This document shows, piece after piece, positions 25,819 to 35,810 of a stretch of 64,000 bases of DNA. The translations under genes and the position numbers were made by a program. The notes below the pieces were generated by a model, which did no database searches, was not told the origin of the DNA, and worked only from the letters and a program-made list of their open reading frames with translations. Source of the DNA: SZUA-265 sp965651905 (GTDB lineage: Bacteria > Myxococcota_A > Polyangia > Polyangiales > Polyangiaceae); assembly GCA_965651905.1 (NCBI GenBank), contig CBFGUG010000019.1:42020-106019 (forward strand). The letters run 5' to 3'. Positions within the stretch are counted from its first letter, which is position 1. Every line of letters starts with the position of its first letter.

Positions 25819-26967
25819 ATGGCCACGTATGATTCGGTTAGCGTGACGGGGCGGGGCCGCCGCGCACGCAGGCTGCGGACGATACTTGCGTTCCTCCCGT
25901 GCGCCTTGCTGCTGGTTTGTGCGATGCCTTCGCGCATGGGTGTGAACCTTTTGCATGCCCAGGAGCGACCCGCTGCGACGCCTGAACACGACAGGGCGAT
26001 GCCAGACCAAGACAGGGCGACGCCAGACGATGGCGGTCAGCCCACGGAACAAGACAAGCTGCAGGCCCGGGCCTACATGAACGAAGGTGAGCGCTTGTTT
26101 TCCGCAGGCGACCTGGAGGGTGCGCTGCGCAGCTACCAAGCCGGGCACGAAATCATGCATGTGCCGACGACGGGGTACGAGGTTGCCAGGGTCCAGGCCT
26201 TGCTGGGCGACCTCGTCGAGGCTGACGCGGTTGCTGCGGAAGTCGTCGCGCACCCGGTTGCGCCCAACGAGCCTCCCGTCTTCGGTGATGCGCGGCAGAA
26301 AGCGCAACAGCTGCGCGATGAGCTGGACGAGCGCATGCCGAAGTTGTTCATCGAGGTGAGCCCAGCTGGTGCAACCCTGTTCCAGGGCGCGACTCAGATA
26401 ACTGGTGACACCCAGTCCGTTCCATACCGCGTTAACCCAGGAAAGGTGATGATTACTGCGCGTGCGGAGGGGCACCTGGCGGGGCATACCGAAGTCGTTC
26501 TCGGCGAACGCGAGACGCGCAAGATCCGCCTTCAGCTGGAACCTGCAACACTCGCCCCTGAGGTCGAGCAACCGTCCGCACCTACGCAAACGAACGCCGA
26601 TGACGACCGACTGCTTCGCTCGTACATCGGTTTTGGCGTCGGCGGCCTCGGCTTTGCGGTCGCCGGAGTGACGGGAGTGATGTCGATCAGCGCCGCGTCG
26701 GACGCGCGTGAACATTGTGATGGTAACGAGTGTACGTCGGCGGCCCGCGATGACATCGACTCGAGCAAGACGCTGGCTAACGTCGCGAACGTCGGCTTCG
26801 TGGTTGGCGTACTGGGGGCTGCATACGGAGCCTACGAGTACTTTCTGAACGCGCCCGACGAGCCGACGCCTTCGGAAAGCGCTCAGGCTGGTATCGTCGC
26901 TCAGCCCTTCGTCGGTGTGAGTGCCGACGGGCGTGATGCCCTGCTTGGAGTCAGTGGAGCGTTCTGA
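25819..26967 (+). CDS. Exported TPR/PEGA-like protein with C-terminal membrane segments
   Basis: A 382-residue protein, the third member of the family seen at 4965 and 6006. From the ATG at 25819, a twin-Arg-rich start and hydrophobic stretch (LRTILAFLPCALLLVCA) form the signal. TPR-like helices (AYMNEGERLFSAGDLEGALRSY) follow. A PEGA-like domain covers about residues 180-245: PKLFIEVSPAGATLFQGA, VPYRVNPGKVMITARAEGH and RKIRLQLE. Two membrane segments near residues 270-295 and 320-340 flank a loop with two cysteines (CDGNECTS). The end (GVSGAF) resembles its paralogues. Its stop overlaps the ATG of the Cys-rich gene (TGATG at 26965-26969), so they are translationally coupled. Confidence 0.8.
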   Translation: MATYDSVSVTGRGRRARRLRTILAFLPCALLLVCAMPSRMGVNLLHAQERPAATPEHDRAMPDQDRATPDDGGQPTEQDKLQARAYMNEGERLFSAGDLEGALRSYQAGHEIMHVPTTGYEVARVQALLGDLVEADAVAAEVVAHPVAPNEPPVFGDARQKAQQLRDELDERMPKLFIEVSPAGATLFQGATQITGDTQSVPYRVNPGKVMITARAEGHLAGHTEVVLGERETRKIRLQLEPATLAPEVEQPSAPTQTNADDDRLLRSYIGFGVGGLGFAVAGVTGVMSISAASDAREHCDGNECTSAARDDIDSSKTLANVANVGFVVGVLGAAYGAYEYFLNAPDEPTPSESAQAGIVAQPFVGVSADGRDALLGVSGAF

Positions 26968-29507
26968 TGGTTACGTTGAACTCGATGGCGCGGCTTGGCC
27001 GCTTGTGCTGGGCGCTACTCTCTGGCTGCTGCTTTGCGAGTTGTCAGGCCTTCAGTGGCGTTGGTGATCTGAAAATCGTCGAAGACGAGTCGGGGGATGA
27101 CGACGCGATGAATGCCGAGCCTGACGCGGACGACATGGCCGGGGGCAGCGGCGCAGATGACGAGGGTGAAGCCGAAGCGGGCGCGCCCGATGACGACTCG
27201 CGAGCCGACGACCTCGACGATCGAGCTGGCGACAGCGATGACGACGACGCGGTTGATGATGATGGGGATGTTGGCACCGACGCGGGCGACGCCGTGGATG
27301 ACCAAGTCGCCGACGATGCCATGGGTGAATTTGACGCAGGGCCGCGAGACCAATGTGAACCCAATCCAGGAGCCAGCTGTGAACTCGCCGCTGACTGTGG
27401 ATGTGCTGCAGGCGAGACCTGTCACTTCGATGCGGAGCTGGACGCCGTAGCCTGTCGTCCCCTCGGTGTCGCGTCCTCGGGTGAGCCATGTGACGAGTCG
27501 GACGATTGTGGTGCAGGAGCAACGTGCTTGGCGGGCAATTGTCAGCTGCCTTGTGCCGAGACGAGCGATTGTGGCGAAGCCGAGACCTGTGCGTCGGGTT
27601 TCGTGAGCGATTCAGGGCAACGACTCGAACAACGCTACTGCGTGATTGCCTGCTCGCCGTTCGAGTCTGATAGCGGCTGCAGCGCTGGCGATCGATGTCA
27701 CATCCTGTCTGACGAGGTCGCAGGATGCCTTGCGTCAGGTGACGCGGGGTTGAACGATTCATGTGAACGCAGCAGCGACTGCGGGCCGGGACTGGAGTGT
27801 GCTGAACTCGGCGCGGGGGACGCGACCTGTATGGCCCGCTGCTCCGTCGAACGGGGCTGCAGTGGTAGCTGCATACCTCTGGACCCCGAACAGAACTACG
27901 ATGGTGATACCTCAGGCGTTTGTGTTTGCGACTACGCTGACGGCTTCGAGTGTTCCCCTACCGAGCAGTGCGGGTGCGCTGCCGGGCTAGCGTGTTCGCT
28001 GGTGTTACCCGACTACTTAACGGAGTGTCACGAGCCCGGGCCTGGCGATACTCGTGAGGCTTGCAGTGACTATACCGATTGCGCGGCGGGACAACTGTGC
28101 GTGCTCGGCGTGTGCGCACCCTATTGCGACGTCGACGACGATTGCCCCGACGAGGGAACGTGTATCGTCAACAACAACTTCCAGCCGCCTGTCGGCTTGT
28201 GCACCACGCCGTGTGACGCGGTAGCTCCCAACGCTCCCGAAGACGGCACGCCGCCGTGTCCGGACTCGATGACCTGTATCCCGTTCTTCGAGGGTCAGTC
28301 TTCGGAGTTTACGTGCGCCACCGAGCGAAGTGCCGCCACCCAGGGGCAATCGTGTGACTCGGAGCTCGACTTGTTTCAGTGCGCGCCGGGTTTCGCCTGT
28401 GCCGCAGATGCGACAGGCGACGCGCTCGAGTGCCGACGATGGTGCGAGGTGGGGCAGTCGTGTGACGGTGGCGGAGTATGTGAAGCGGTGACCACGTTTC
28501 GAGGTCGCGAACTCGGCTTGTGCACCACGCCCGTGTGCGGCAATGGCGTCGTCGAGGGGGGCGAGGTTTGCGACGACGGTAATCTGGACGAAGAAGACGG
28601 CTGCACCACGGCGTGCGCGCCTTGTGGCACGCTCAACGGTCAGAGCGAGTGTAACCTCGCGCCGAGCTGTGGATGCGCGGCGGGTCAAGCGTGTCAGGTT
28701 ATCGACGCAATGACGGGAACGGCGAGCTGCGTGCCCGCGGGGAGCGGCCAACTGGACGAGCGTTGCGAAGAACTCAGCGACTGTGCGATAGGATTATCGT
28801 GCGTGGGCATGGGGCCGACGTTGCAGCTTTGCACGAGCCAGTGCAGCGCGAGCAACGATTCCGCCTGCGGTCCAACGGAAGCCTGCAGTCAATTGTACTC
28901 GGGTACGGAGCCGTCACCCGACAACTTCGTTTGTTTGGACGTGTGTGATCCCGTGCGAGTGGGTTTCGAGGACGATGGCGTTCAAGCCTGCAGCGCGGGC
29001 ACGCAGTGTGTTCCAGGCGTGACGTACGCCAGCTGTGTCGAAGATACGGGCAACGCCGCGCCACTCGACGAGTGCACGAATACTGGCGACTGTGAGCCGG
29101 GCGCGCTTTGCGTGCTCGGGATCTGCCGTAGGGTGTGTAGCTCGCAAGCCGACTGCCCACAATCCAGGGACGTCTGCAACTTGGGGCTCGATCTGTTGGC
29201 GAAGCCCGACGAGCCCGTTGGAGTGTGCGCGGTGCCTTGCGAACCAGTGGGCGTCGACTCTGGATGTGACGAAGGGCAGTACTGCCTCGCTTCGTCGGCT
29301 CCGCCGATCTGCATCGAGGCTCTGGACTCGGGTGTGGTGGGTGACGCGTGTGTTTACCACGCAGACTGCGCAGAGGGGCTCGCGTGCGCTGGTGGGTGCG
29401 TGCAATGGTGTCGTACGAACTCCGACTGTGCTGTTGCGACGCCCAGCTGCGTGCTGGTGACGGGTTACGTCGATGCCAGCGGTGTGGCGCTCGGCGTCTG
29501 CAACTGA
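26967..29507 (+). CDS. Large Cys-rich lipoprotein with DUF4215-type repeat
   Basis: An 846-residue protein. The signal CWALLSGCCFASC ends in a lipobox. Residues 30-125 are an extreme Asp/Glu/Ala linker. From residue 130 on there are around 80 cysteines arranged as C-x5-DCG-x3-G-x-x-C units. Examples are CDESDDCGAGATCLAGNC and CTNTGDCEPGALCVLGIC. One clear DUF4215/myxobacterial Cys-rich repeat reads CGNGVVEGGEVCDDGNLDEE followed by DGCTTAC. Such modules are calcium-binding or disulfide-stabilised surface repeats, frequent in Myxococcota. No enzyme motif is visible. It is coupled to the TPR/PEGA-like gene and convergent with the Ser/Thr kinase gene (28 bp between stops), which suggests, but does not prove, a shared envelope role. 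Confidence 0.82.
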   Translation: MVTLNSMARLGRLCWALLSGCCFASCQAFSGVGDLKIVEDESGDDDAMNAEPDADDMAGGSGADDEGEAEAGAPDDDSRADDLDDRAGDSDDDDAVDDDGDVGTDAGDAVDDQVADDAMGEFDAGPRDQCEPNPGASCELAADCGCAAGETCHFDAELDAVACRPLGVASSGEPCDESDDCGAGATCLAGNCQLPCAETSDCGEAETCASGFVSDSGQRLEQRYCVIACSPFESDSGCSAGDRCHILSDEVAGCLASGDAGLNDSCERSSDCGPGLECAELGAGDATCMARCSVERGCSGSCIPLDPEQNYDGDTSGVCVCDYADGFECSPTEQCGCAAGLACSLVLPDYLTECHEPGPGDTREACSDYTDCAAGQLCVLGVCAPYCDVDDDCPDEGTCIVNNNFQPPVGLCTTPCDAVAPNAPEDGTPPCPDSMTCIPFFEGQSSEFTCATERSAATQGQSCDSELDLFQCAPGFACAADATGDALECRRWCEVGQSCDGGGVCEAVTTFRGRELGLCTTPVCGNGVVEGGEVCDDGNLDEEDGCTTACAPCGTLNGQSECNLAPSCGCAAGQACQVIDAMTGTASCVPAGSGQLDERCEELSDCAIGLSCVGMGPTLQLCTSQCSASNDSACGPTEACSQLYSGTEPSPDNFVCLDVCDPVRVGFEDDGVQACSAGTQCVPGVTYASCVEDTGNAAPLDECTNTGDCEPGALCVLGICRRVCSSQADCPQSRDVCNLGLDLLAKPDEPVGVCAVPCEPVGVDSGCDEGQYCLASSAPPICIEALDSGVVGDACVYHADCAEGLACAGGCVQWCRTNSDCAVATPSCVLVTGYVDASGVALGVCN

Positions 29508-29535
29508 CTGAGCCGGTGGATGGCGGACTACCGCG

Positions 29536-31380
29536 TCAGAATCCCCATTTGTTTTCTGGCTGTGGCTCGGGTTGTGGCGTCGGCGGACGACGTGGCGGCT
29601 TGTGGGTTGATGCGGGCGGAGTGGTCACCGTGGGCTTGGTCGTCTCGGTTGGTACCTCAGGGGGCACCTCGACGCTTGCTGCCCCCGCGTCACGAGTGTC
29701 GGCGGTGGTCGTTGCTGTGGTCGTCGGAATCGTCTCCACGTCTCCAGAACCTGCAGCCTGCGGCTGGTCAGCGGAAGGGTCCGCGTTGGTCGCTTCTGAG
29801 CCGCGGGCGACTGCCGTAGAGTTGGCGGGCTCGTTCGCCGAGTCGACAGGCGTGATCACAGGGTCGGTTTGCGCCGCGGTATTGGCCTCTTGGTAGAGAC
29901 GCAACCCCACCGTCGCGCCCACCGCGACTACGACGAAGGCTCCAGCCGACAGCCACCAGCCTTTGGCGCTTTCTTCGGTGGCTGGCTTCGGCTCGAGCGC
30001 GAGCACAGCTTTGGATTCACTGCCCATCATATGCAGCCCGCGGGGCTCCACAGGCATCGGGGTGTGCGCCGAGGCGTGGGGGATGCGCGCCGTCGTCCCA
30101 GGTCCAGCGGCTGCACTCATCCCAGCAGAATCACCAGTCCAAGCGACGTTGGACGCATGCTGGGCACTGGGATGTTGCTGGGCGCTCGGATGTTGCTGGG
30201 CGCTGGGATGTTGCTGAGCGCTGGGATGTTGCTGGGCACTGGGATGTTGTTGCGCACTGGGGCTGAAGTGCGGGCTGGCTGCGTGTGCCGAGTGAGCAGC
30301 GCTACCCCGGTCATACCCAACCTGGGCGGAGTACGCGTTGCTGGGGTCGTGTCCAGAGTAGGCGTCGCTGGGGTAGTGGCCCAAGCTGTAGCGCTGTTCA
30401 CCCGTGGCATCGCTCGACTCACGCGCGTGAGCGCTGCCCGCTGGCGCAGCCTGCCCAGGGGACAGGTGTGTGGTCTCGACGACTGCCGTTGACGCGAAGG
30501 CACTCGGGTCGTGAGTGTAGCCCCGCTGGGCGTTCATGGTCGAAAGCGCTTCGGAGAAGCCTTGAAAAAGTGCTTCAGCACTGGCGAACCGCTGCTGTCG
30601 ATCCGTAGCCAGCGCTTTCGCGAACCATGCATCGAGCGGGGCGAGCACGGGATTGAACTCACGAACGGGTTTGAAGCGCGCTTCCTGCACTTTCAGGCAC
30701 AACGCGCCGAAGGTTTCGGCATCGTAGGGGTAGTAGCCCGTCAGCGCCTCGTACGCGAGCACGCCAATCGCCCACAGGTCGCTGCGGCTGTCGATGTCTT
30801 TGCCTTTGAACAACTGCTCGGGGCTCATGTAGTGCGCGGTGCCCAGCATCAGCCCGGTTTGCGTCAGTGGAGACGGACCCGCATCTCCCGTTCGTGCGAC
30901 ACCGAAGTCCAACACCTTGATGAACGGACGCCGGCTCTTCACCAGGAAGACGTTCGCAGGTTTGATGTCACGATGAATGATGCCGATGCGATGCGCTTCC
31001 CCCAAGACTTCGCACAGCTGCTCCAGGATCTCTCCCAGGGTGGTGGGCTGCAGCGTCCGTTCACGCTCCAGCCTTTGCGAGAGATCTTCGCCTTCGAGCA
31101 GCTCCATCACGATGTAGGGACTGCCGTCATCGCCTTCCGTGACGCCGTAGTCGTGAACCTGAACCACGTGGGGGCTGCGTACTCGTGCGATCAATCTAGC
31201 TTCGCGTTCGAAGCGAGAACGGGCGTCGGGATGTGAGATCAGTTCCGCGGACATCAGCTTCACGGCGACCTGTCCGCCCAAACGCAGGTGATGACCGACC
31301 CAGACGCTTCCCATGCCACCCTTGCCGAGCTGTCGCTCCAGGCGAATGGTGTTGGCAATGACGTCTCCAGGTCCAAGCAT
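29536..31380 (-). CDS. Transmembrane Ser/Thr protein kinase (PknB-like)
   Basis: A 614-residue kinase from the ATG at 31380. The kinase domain (residues 12-275) has the glycine loop GKGGMGSVW at 19-27, the catalytic Lys in VAVKLM (K41), the loop HRDIKPANVFL, the metal motif DFGVA and the activation-segment end GTAHYMSPEQL. A low-complexity region follows, including five tandem SAQQHP hexapeptides. One transmembrane segment (WWLSAGAFVVVAVGATVGLRLY) lies near residue 490, followed by an extracytoplasmic Thr/Pro-rich tail ending PQPENKWGF. No PASTA or other sensor domain is visible, so the signal is unknown. The preceding 12 codons have no better start. Confidence 0.95.
   Translation of the reverse strand: MLGPGDVIANTIRLERQLGKGGMGSVWVGHHLRLGGQVAVKLMSAELISHPDARSRFEREARLIARVRSPHVVQVHDYGVTEGDDGSPYIVMELLEGEDLSQRLERERTLQPTTLGEILEQLCEVLGEAHRIGIIHRDIKPANVFLVKSRRPFIKVLDFGVARTGDAGPSPLTQTGLMLGTAHYMSPEQLFKGKDIDSRSDLWAIGVLAYEALTGYYPYDAETFGALCLKVQEARFKPVREFNPVLAPLDAWFAKALATDRQQRFASAEALFQGFSEALSTMNAQRGYTHDPSAFASTAVVETTHLSPGQAAPAGSAHARESSDATGEQRYSLGHYPSDAYSGHDPSNAYSAQVGYDRGSAAHSAHAASPHFSPSAQQHPSAQQHPSAQQHPSAQQHPSAQQHPSAQHASNVAWTGDSAGMSAAAGPGTTARIPHASAHTPMPVEPRGLHMMGSESKAVLALEPKPATEESAKGWWLSAGAFVVVAVGATVGLRLYQEANTAAQTDPVITPVDSANEPANSTAVARGSEATNADPSADQPQAAGSGDVETIPTTTATTTADTRDAGAASVEVPPEVPTETTKPTVTTPPASTHKPPRRPPTPQPEPQPENKWGF
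30161..30260. repeat. 18-bp in-frame tandem repeat in the kinase gene
   Basis: Five units of GATGTTGCTGGGCGCTGG type begin at 30171, 30189, 30207, 30225 and 30243, exactly 18 bp apart. They encode SAQQHP on the minus strand. The unit sequences differ by one or two bases, consistent with slippage expansion. Confidence 0.9.
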
Positions 31381-31812
31381 CGCTCGAAGACTCCCACCCT
31401 GCTCGGGCGGGCGCAAGGGCGGCCACGAGCTGCTCGAAGTCGTGACAGGCGCGCTTCAACGCATGGGAAGAACTACGAGCGCCCGGGGATGGCGACGCAG
31501 AACTCCAGGCTGTGACCAAGTGTAGGACATGTGGCCGAAACAGGCGGGGCCGCGACGACAGAGCGAGGCATTGGCGAGGGGGATCCCGCCCAACTCGGCG
31601 GGCGTCCTCACGGAACGGGAACGAGACCAACGCTCAGTTCGTAGAGGGAGCCGCTCCCGTTCTGATAGTGACTCCCCAAACAAACCTGTGAAGTCAGCGT
31701 TACCGCGGGGTGCTCTAGCGTGAAACTACGTGTGGGGGGTTACCGAGCTGGCCGAGCGAGATGCCGCACGTCGTGATGACGCGCTTGGCGCGTTCGTCAG
31801 GACGGAACTCGT
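31381..31812. other. Non-coding region between kinase start and hrpA stop
   Basis: Both flanking genes are on the minus strand, so this 432-bp stretch is the 3' flank of hrpA and the promoter side of the kinase. No good coding sequence is seen. An inverted repeat with 8-bp arms (GAACGGGA at 31613-31620, TCCCGTTC at 31655-31662) separated by 34 bp is present. Confidence 0.5.
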
Positions 31813-34800
31813 TCAGCCCAAAGCAGCGACGGCCCTTGCGAGGCTCGACACACTGACGGGATATGCGCTCTTGAGCTCGGGCGCGAAGATTGAAACGCGC
31901 AGCTCTTCGAAAGACCAGCGTAGGGCACGCGCGGTGCGCTGGTCTTCGAAGCGGGGGTACCCTTGCAAGAACGATTGCCAAACCGGGCTGAAGGGAGCGA
32001 GCTTGTCCGCGTCCTTTCGGGGGTTGTTCAGGGCGCGTTCGAGGCGTACGCGAATCGCTTGCAGGTAGCGCGGGAACTGACTGAAGTGGCCGAGCTCTGC
32101 CTGGGCGAGTACCTCGGGAGCATAGAGCAGGTCGAGCTGCTCGCGCATCTCTCTAATGGCCGGGGCGCCTGCGGGTTGGCGGGACGCGTCCGAGAGGGAG
32201 CGCAAAGTCTCATCGAGCTCCGCCGAGGCTTGTGCGATGGCCGAAAACACGGCGTTGGCGGCGTTGGGTAAGCGCCCTCGACCGGCCTGCAGTAACGCTT
32301 CGAACGCTTCTTTCGTGCGGGGCAAAGACTCGGCGTCGGGGATCGGGAACGCTTCTCTGACGATACGCGCGAGCACGGCGGCGTGAAAACGTTGGGTTTC
32401 GTCTCGCGACGCGGGCATGCCCGGCAGCCGCGTGAACGGTGGAGGTAGGCGGCGCTTCAGTGCTTGCAGCGAACGTTCTTGGTCGATGGTTACCAGGCGA
32501 AGGACGCCGTCGATAGAGGCGGCGTCGGCGCGGGCGCGCGAGTCCTCGTAGGTCAGTTCGACGCTGTCGTCACGGTCGACGAGCGCGGGGTAGACGTCTA
32601 CTCGGGTGCCGAGCAGCTGTCGCGTGGCGCTTCGAGGTAGTTCGCCGAAGTCCCAGCTGGTTATCTGCTGGCGTGATTGTGCAGCGGGATGGTGCTGCTC
32701 GATCGCTGCGCGCGCTCGCGCGCCGAACTTTTGAAGCAGTGGGCCGAGGTCTCGGCTTTCGTCGAGGACTTTGCCGCGCTCGTCCCACACGCGGCACGTC
32801 GGGCGCAAGTATCCAGGTAACACGTCCGTGCGCATCGAGGTAGGGGGTAGGGTAACACCTGTGATGGTTTCGATGGTGTTGGCGAGCTGCGCAGCGAAGG
32901 GTCCGGAAAACGGCGTGAGCTCGCGGGCGACCTGAGTCGCCAGTTCGGGCAGATCGCCGAGCTGGCGGCGCTGGGCTTTCGTCAAGCGCTGCAGCACTTC
33001 GAGAATGCGCCGTTCGTGCCAGGCGGGGATCGTCCAGTCGAGCTCGTCGGCGGTCAAGCGTGGTACCAGCGCGAGCGGCAGGTTCAGCGTGATGCCGTCG
33101 TCGTCCGCCCTCGGGTCGAAGCGGTAGCTGAGCTCCACTCGGGCTCCCGCCAGCGGCAGTGTGTCGGGGTAGTCGTCGGGATCGATGGGGTGCTCGTGGT
33201 CCATCACGTCGCTGAGTGACAGCTGCAAGATCGCTGGGTCGTCGCGTTCGGCGCGCTCTCGCCAGGCCTCGAAAGTCTTGCCGTTGACGACGGAGTCGGG
33301 CAGGCGGCGATCGAAAAACTCCGTCAGCGCGTCTTCGTTGGCGAGCATGTCGCTTTGACGTGCCTTGTCGCGCAGTCGACCGAGCTTGTCGAGAAGCTCG
33401 CGATTGTGCGTGGCGAACGCCCCTTTGCTCTCGTACTCACCGCGTACCAGCGCGTGTTCGATGAACATCAGCCGCGCGCGTACCGCTGAGATCTTCGAGT
33501 AGTCGACGCTGTGATCACGCAACACGGGCAGCCCGTACAGCGTGGCGTGTTCACGCACGGACGCGCGCGCAGACTTCTGCGACCAGTGAGGATCCGAGTA
33601 GCGTCGCGTGAGCAAGTGGCCCGCACACTCGTCGAGCCACAACGGGTCGATCTTGGCTGCCGTCCTGGCGAACAGCTGCGAAGTCTCGACCAGTTCGAAC
33701 GCCATCACCCAGGCGGGGGGATTTTTGGCGAGCGCAGACGAGGGATGGATCGAAAACCGCGTCTGTCGAGCGCCCAAGTAGCCACGCTTTTGCCTGTCGT
33801 ATTGCCCGATGCGCGAGAGCAGCCCCGTGAGCAACGCCTTGTGTAGATTCTCGCTGGGAGCGGCACGCGTAGCGTCGGTCGACTCGCCGTCGTGCGCTCT
33901 CCTCCTCTTGCGACGGGCGGGGCGTTTGGCGTTTGGGTCCGCGTGGGGAGACGGCCTGGTGGCGCGACGCAGTTTCAGCTCCTTCACGGTCGTAGTCAGC
34001 TGACGCTGCACCTCGCGCCACTCACGTATGCGATTGAACGACAAGAAGTTCTGTTTGCACGTCTTGCGCAGGTGCGAGCTGCCTTTGTTCCGCGCCTCCT
34101 CCACGAACGCCCAGAGTCGCAGCAAACCCGCAAAGTCCGACTCCGCATCGCGAAAGCGCTGATGCAGGTGGTCGGCTTTTTGCTCGGCGTCGCGCGGTCG
34201 TTCACGCGGGTCGCGGATCTCCAGTGCGGCGGCCACGATCAACATCTCGTCCAGGCAGTCGTAGTCCACGGCGGCCAAGATCATCCGGGCTATTCGGGGG
34301 TCGACGGGAAAGCGCGCGAGCTGTTTACCCAGGGCCGTTAGCTCGCGGTCGGCGTCGAGTGCGCCCAGCTCTTCGAGTACGCGGTAGCCTTCGGTGACGG
34401 CGCGCGGCTCAGGGGTATCGAGAAACGGGAAGCTCTCGACGTCGCCGAGTCGTGAAGCCTTCATGCGCAGAATCACGCCCGCCAACCCGACGCGTAACAC
34501 CTCGGGATCGGTGAACTCGGGCCGGGCGTCGAAGTCCTCTTCCGAATAGAGGCGCACGCAGATGCCTTCGCGCACGCGGCCCGAGCGGCCTTTGCGCTGG
34601 TTGGCGCTAGCTTGCGAGATGTCTTCAATTTGCAGGCGAGTGGTACCCGAACGCGGATCGTAACGTGACAGTCGCGCGACGCCCGCGTCGATCACGTAGA
34701 CGATGCCCGGCAGCGTCAGTGACGTCTCCGCGACGTTCGTGGCCAAGATCACGCGTCGCCGTGAGCCTTCGGAGAACACCCGACTCTGCTCCGCCGCCGA

Positions 34801-35745
34801 AAGCCGTCCGTACAGCGGCAAGATTTCGGCGTTGCGTAACTTGCGCCCCGACAGGATACGTTCGGTCTCGGCGATTTCGCGTTCACCAGGTAGAAACACC
34901 AAAAAATCGCCGTGAGGGTCGAGCCCCATGATCGATTCAACGGCGTTCGCCACCGCCTCGCGCGGATCGAGTTCGGGATCCGGCGGTTCGTACAGTACGT
35001 CGACGGGAAAGGTGCGTCCCTCGACTTCGATCACGGGGGCGTCGTCGAAGAACTCGGAAAAACGCGCCGTTTCGATCGTGGCCGAGCTGATCACCACTTT
35101 GAGATCCCGACGCCGCGGCAAGATGCGCTTGAGCCAGCCCAGCAAGAAATCGATCGTCAGGCTGCGTTCGTGCGCTTCGTCGATGATCAACGTGTGGTAG
35201 CGGCGCAAGAGAGGATCGCCCTGGATCTCCGCCAGCAAGATACCGTCGGTCATGAACTTCAGCTGGGTGCTCGGCTGGCTGCGATTCTCGAACCGGATCT
35301 GGTAACCGACGGCACTTCCGAGCGGGCAGTCGAGTTCACTGGCAACGCGAGCGGCAACGCTGGTGGCGGCGATGCGCCGCGGCTGGGTGACGCCGACCTG
35401 CCGGGGGCGACGCGAGCTCTGGGACAGCGGCTGGCGCTCACGGAGCTGAAGCGCGATCTTCGGGAGCTGTGTGGTCTTACCCGAACCCGTTGCGCCCGCG
35501 ACGATCACGACCTGATTGGTCGCTAGCGCTTCCAAAATGTCGTCTGCCCTCGACGAGATGGGTAGTTCGGGAGGAAATTCGATGCGCAGCGGCCGCAGCG
35601 AGGTGTGCGGAGAGGGGTCGTCCGTCGTTTTCGCGGCCTGCTCTGGGGGCTCGTGCGCGGCGTGGACTCGTGGGGCCTGAACGTCGGCCCCACGCATCTC
35701 TGCCGCGCTCCCGTCGGAGGCTCGTGCTCTGCGGCGCCGTGACAT
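31813..35745 (-). CDS. hrpA: ATP-dependent RNA helicase HrpA (DEAH box)
   Basis: A 1310-residue DEAH-box helicase, close to the 1300 residues of E. coli HrpA. Motifs in order: Walker A GATGSGKTTQLPK near residue 80, DEAH in LIIDEAHERSLTIDF, SATIET, the motif ATNVAETSLTLPGI and QRKGRSGRVREG. The ratchet/winged-helix part (FPVDPRIARMILAA) follows. The long C-terminal region specific to HrpA is recognisable (SYRFDPRADDDGITLNLPL and, near the end, RLERALNNPRKD). A Lys/Arg-rich insertion (ARRKRRRAHDGES) sits around residue 630. HrpA acts in the cytoplasm on mRNA and on stalled or collided ribosomes. The first 45 residues are low-complexity, so the start could lie a little downstream. Confidence 0.96.
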   Translation of the reverse strand: MSRRRRARASDGSAAEMRGADVQAPRVHAAHEPPEQAAKTTDDPSPHTSLRPLRIEFPPELPISSRADDILEALATNQVVIVAGATGSGKTTQLPKIALQLRERQPLSQSSRRPRQVGVTQPRRIAATSVAARVASELDCPLGSAVGYQIRFENRSQPSTQLKFMTDGILLAEIQGDPLLRRYHTLIIDEAHERSLTIDFLLGWLKRILPRRRDLKVVISSATIETARFSEFFDDAPVIEVEGRTFPVDVLYEPPDPELDPREAVANAVESIMGLDPHGDFLVFLPGEREIAETERILSGRKLRNAEILPLYGRLSAAEQSRVFSEGSRRRVILATNVAETSLTLPGIVYVIDAGVARLSRYDPRSGTTRLQIEDISQASANQRKGRSGRVREGICVRLYSEEDFDARPEFTDPEVLRVGLAGVILRMKASRLGDVESFPFLDTPEPRAVTEGYRVLEELGALDADRELTALGKQLARFPVDPRIARMILAAVDYDCLDEMLIVAAALEIRDPRERPRDAEQKADHLHQRFRDAESDFAGLLRLWAFVEEARNKGSSHLRKTCKQNFLSFNRIREWREVQRQLTTTVKELKLRRATRPSPHADPNAKRPARRKRRRAHDGESTDATRAAPSENLHKALLTGLLSRIGQYDRQKRGYLGARQTRFSIHPSSALAKNPPAWVMAFELVETSQLFARTAAKIDPLWLDECAGHLLTRRYSDPHWSQKSARASVREHATLYGLPVLRDHSVDYSKISAVRARLMFIEHALVRGEYESKGAFATHNRELLDKLGRLRDKARQSDMLANEDALTEFFDRRLPDSVVNGKTFEAWRERAERDDPAILQLSLSDVMDHEHPIDPDDYPDTLPLAGARVELSYRFDPRADDDGITLNLPLALVPRLTADELDWTIPAWHERRILEVLQRLTKAQRRQLGDLPELATQVARELTPFSGPFAAQLANTIETITGVTLPPTSMRTDVLPGYLRPTCRVWDERGKVLDESRDLGPLLQKFGARARAAIEQHHPAAQSRQQITSWDFGELPRSATRQLLGTRVDVYPALVDRDDSVELTYEDSRARADAASIDGVLRLVTIDQERSLQALKRRLPPPFTRLPGMPASRDETQRFHAAVLARIVREAFPIPDAESLPRTKEAFEALLQAGRGRLPNAANAVFSAIAQASAELDETLRSLSDASRQPAGAPAIREMREQLDLLYAPEVLAQAELGHFSQFPRYLQAIRVRLERALNNPRKDADKLAPFSPVWQSFLQGYPRFEDQRTARALRWSFEELRVSIFAPELKSAYPVSVSSLARAVAALG

Positions 35746-35810
35746 CGCGACGCCTCATAGCACCTGCTGCCACTCGGCGCGAACGTGGCGTCACATCTCG
35801 GATCGTCCGT

